In this document: positions 31,744 to 32,187 of the stretch, piece by piece
Position numbering within the stretch: the stretch's first letter is position 1
Layout of the letters: every line of letters starts with the position of its first letter
Assembly (NCBI RefSeq): GCF_018860825.1
Contig: NZ_JAHKPZ010000009.1
Span: 15,223 to 47,409 of the forward strand
DNA: 32,187 bases
Direction of reading: 5' to 3'
Source: Lacinutrix sp. C3R15
GTDB lineage: Bacteria; Bacteroidota; Bacteroidia; Flavobacteriales; Flavobacteriaceae
Program-made: the position numbers and the translations under genes
The notes under the pieces: generated by a model
Databases searched by the model: none
The model's input: only the letters and a program-made list of their open reading frames with translations
What the model was told of the DNA's origin: nothing

Positions 31744-32187
31744 ATGAAAACAAAACTAATCAACAGGAACCCCAGATTACAAACCCTACTTTTCATACTT
31801 ACATTATTTTTTTCTATAACTTCTTTTTCACAATCCAATAATTGTGAAGCGTATGCAGGAACACTTACTGCAGATGATGAACTTGTAACTATAATGGATG
31901 GTACAGCAACTATTTCGGCCACGCCAAATGGAGACATGTATGTGCCTGACGATTTTATGGTGATTTATGGGTTAACACAAGGGGAAGAACTCTTGTTGAT
32001 AGCAGGTTCTCATACTCCAGAATTTCAAGTAACAGAACCGGGAGATTATACTATTCATACTTTAGTGTATAATCCGGATACTGCTAACTTAGGACTTATT
32101 AGCTTAGGGAGTACTACTGGCTTTGATGTTAATGGCTATCTAATTCAAGGAGGCGGAATGATTTGCGCATCATTAGATGTAGCAGGA
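31744..32187 (+). CDS. Secreted repeat-type surface protein, N-terminal part (cut by window edge)
   Basis: The frame is open from ATG 31744 to the end of the window (148 residues, no stop). It starts with a long signal peptide (basic M-K-T-K-L-I-N-R-N-P-R, hydrophobic L-L-F-I-L-T-L-F-F-S, likely cut near S-F-S-Q-S). Then comes one copy of a roughly 110-residue module: C-E-A-Y-A-G-T-L-T-A near 34, A-T-I-S-A-T-P, Y-G-L-T-Q-G, Y-T-I-H-T-L-V-Y-N-P and G-F-D-V-N-G-Y-L-I-Q-G-G-G ending I-C-A-S-L-D-V-A-G. I know this module as a tandem unit in large flavobacterial cell-surface proteins exported by the type IX system. Further copies and a C-terminal targeting domain would be expected beyond the window; this is inference. 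Confidence 0.75.
   Translation, partial: MKTKLINRNPRLQTLLFILTLFFSITSFSQSNNCEAYAGTLTADDELVTIMDGTATISATPNGDMYVPDDFMVIYGLTQGEELLLIAGSHTPEFQVTEPGDYTIHTLVYNPDTANLGLISLGSTTGFDVNGYLIQGGGMICASLDVAG

Noticed and set aside
31710-31937. 75-codon minus-strand open frame at the right edge
   Set aside because: It is the complement of the signal peptide and repeat of the plus-strand secreted protein, which has a consensus promoter and a known module.
1-32187. CRISPR arrays, insertion sequences, prophage or integron structures
   Set aside because: I saw no regularly spaced repeats, transposase-like frames, terminal inverted repeats with target duplications or phage genes.

Overview
The window is about 32 kb of AT-rich chromosomal DNA from a member of the Bacteroidota, almost certainly a Flavobacteriaceae. 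The evidence is the type IX secretion/gliding genes gldJ, porU and porV, the gene order (murF-gldJ | porU-porV-cdd-pdhA-pdhC; rsfS-ftsH-LUD-cdsA-psd-acbp; pyrE | nudix), AT-rich leaders mostly without Shine-Dalgarno sequences, and promoter-like boxes of the Bacteroidota type (TTTG about 19 nt upstream of TAnnTTTG). The genus cannot be fixed from the sequence. I see no prophage, insertion sequence, CRISPR array or defence island. It is mainly conserved core genome with a few accessory pieces.

Layout. 1-301: the 3' end of a tRNA, its terminator, and what looks like a decayed small lipoprotein gene. 339-3452 (minus): murF (cell wall) and gldJ (gliding lipoprotein). 3719-8894 (plus): porU and porV, the outer-membrane sortase and its shuttle partner. 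9138-12416 (plus): cytidine deaminase, then pyruvate dehydrogenase E1-alpha and a two-lipoyl E2. 12536-16297 (plus): a lipoprotein M28 peptidase, then a tight DUF898 / M48 protease / SDR operon of unknown role. 16494-16751 (minus): a small basic HTH-like protein. 16882-20019 (plus): SprT-like protein, mannose-1-phosphate guanylyltransferase, DUF389 membrane protein. 20021-21528 (minus): MlaF/MlaE-like ABC lipid transporter. 21650-23332 (plus): PafA-type alkaline phosphatase. 23425-28616 (minus): two transcription units, rsfS-ftsH and LUD-cdsA-psd-acbp-sdpI-like, split by a terminator. 28703-29434 (plus): biotin ligase. 29431-30564 (minus): SRPBCC protein and pyrE. 30656-31237 (plus): NUDIX hydrolase. 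31276-31578 (minus): a small hypothetical. 31744-end (plus): the start of a secreted protein, probably a large repetitive T9SS surface protein.

Together the genes cover envelope building (MurF, CdsA, Psd, MlaEF, GDP-mannose), type IX secretion (GldJ, PorU, PorV and a probable client at the right edge), envelope quality control (FtsH, M48 and M28 peptidases) and central metabolism (PDH, PyrE, Cdd, BirA). The least explained parts are the DUF898-M48-SDR operon, the LUD gene inside a phospholipid operon, the DUF389 protein with its long C-terminal soluble domain, the structured leader of pdhA, and the pseudogene at the left edge. Intergenic stretches are short; none without a gene or pseudogene exceeds 300 bases.
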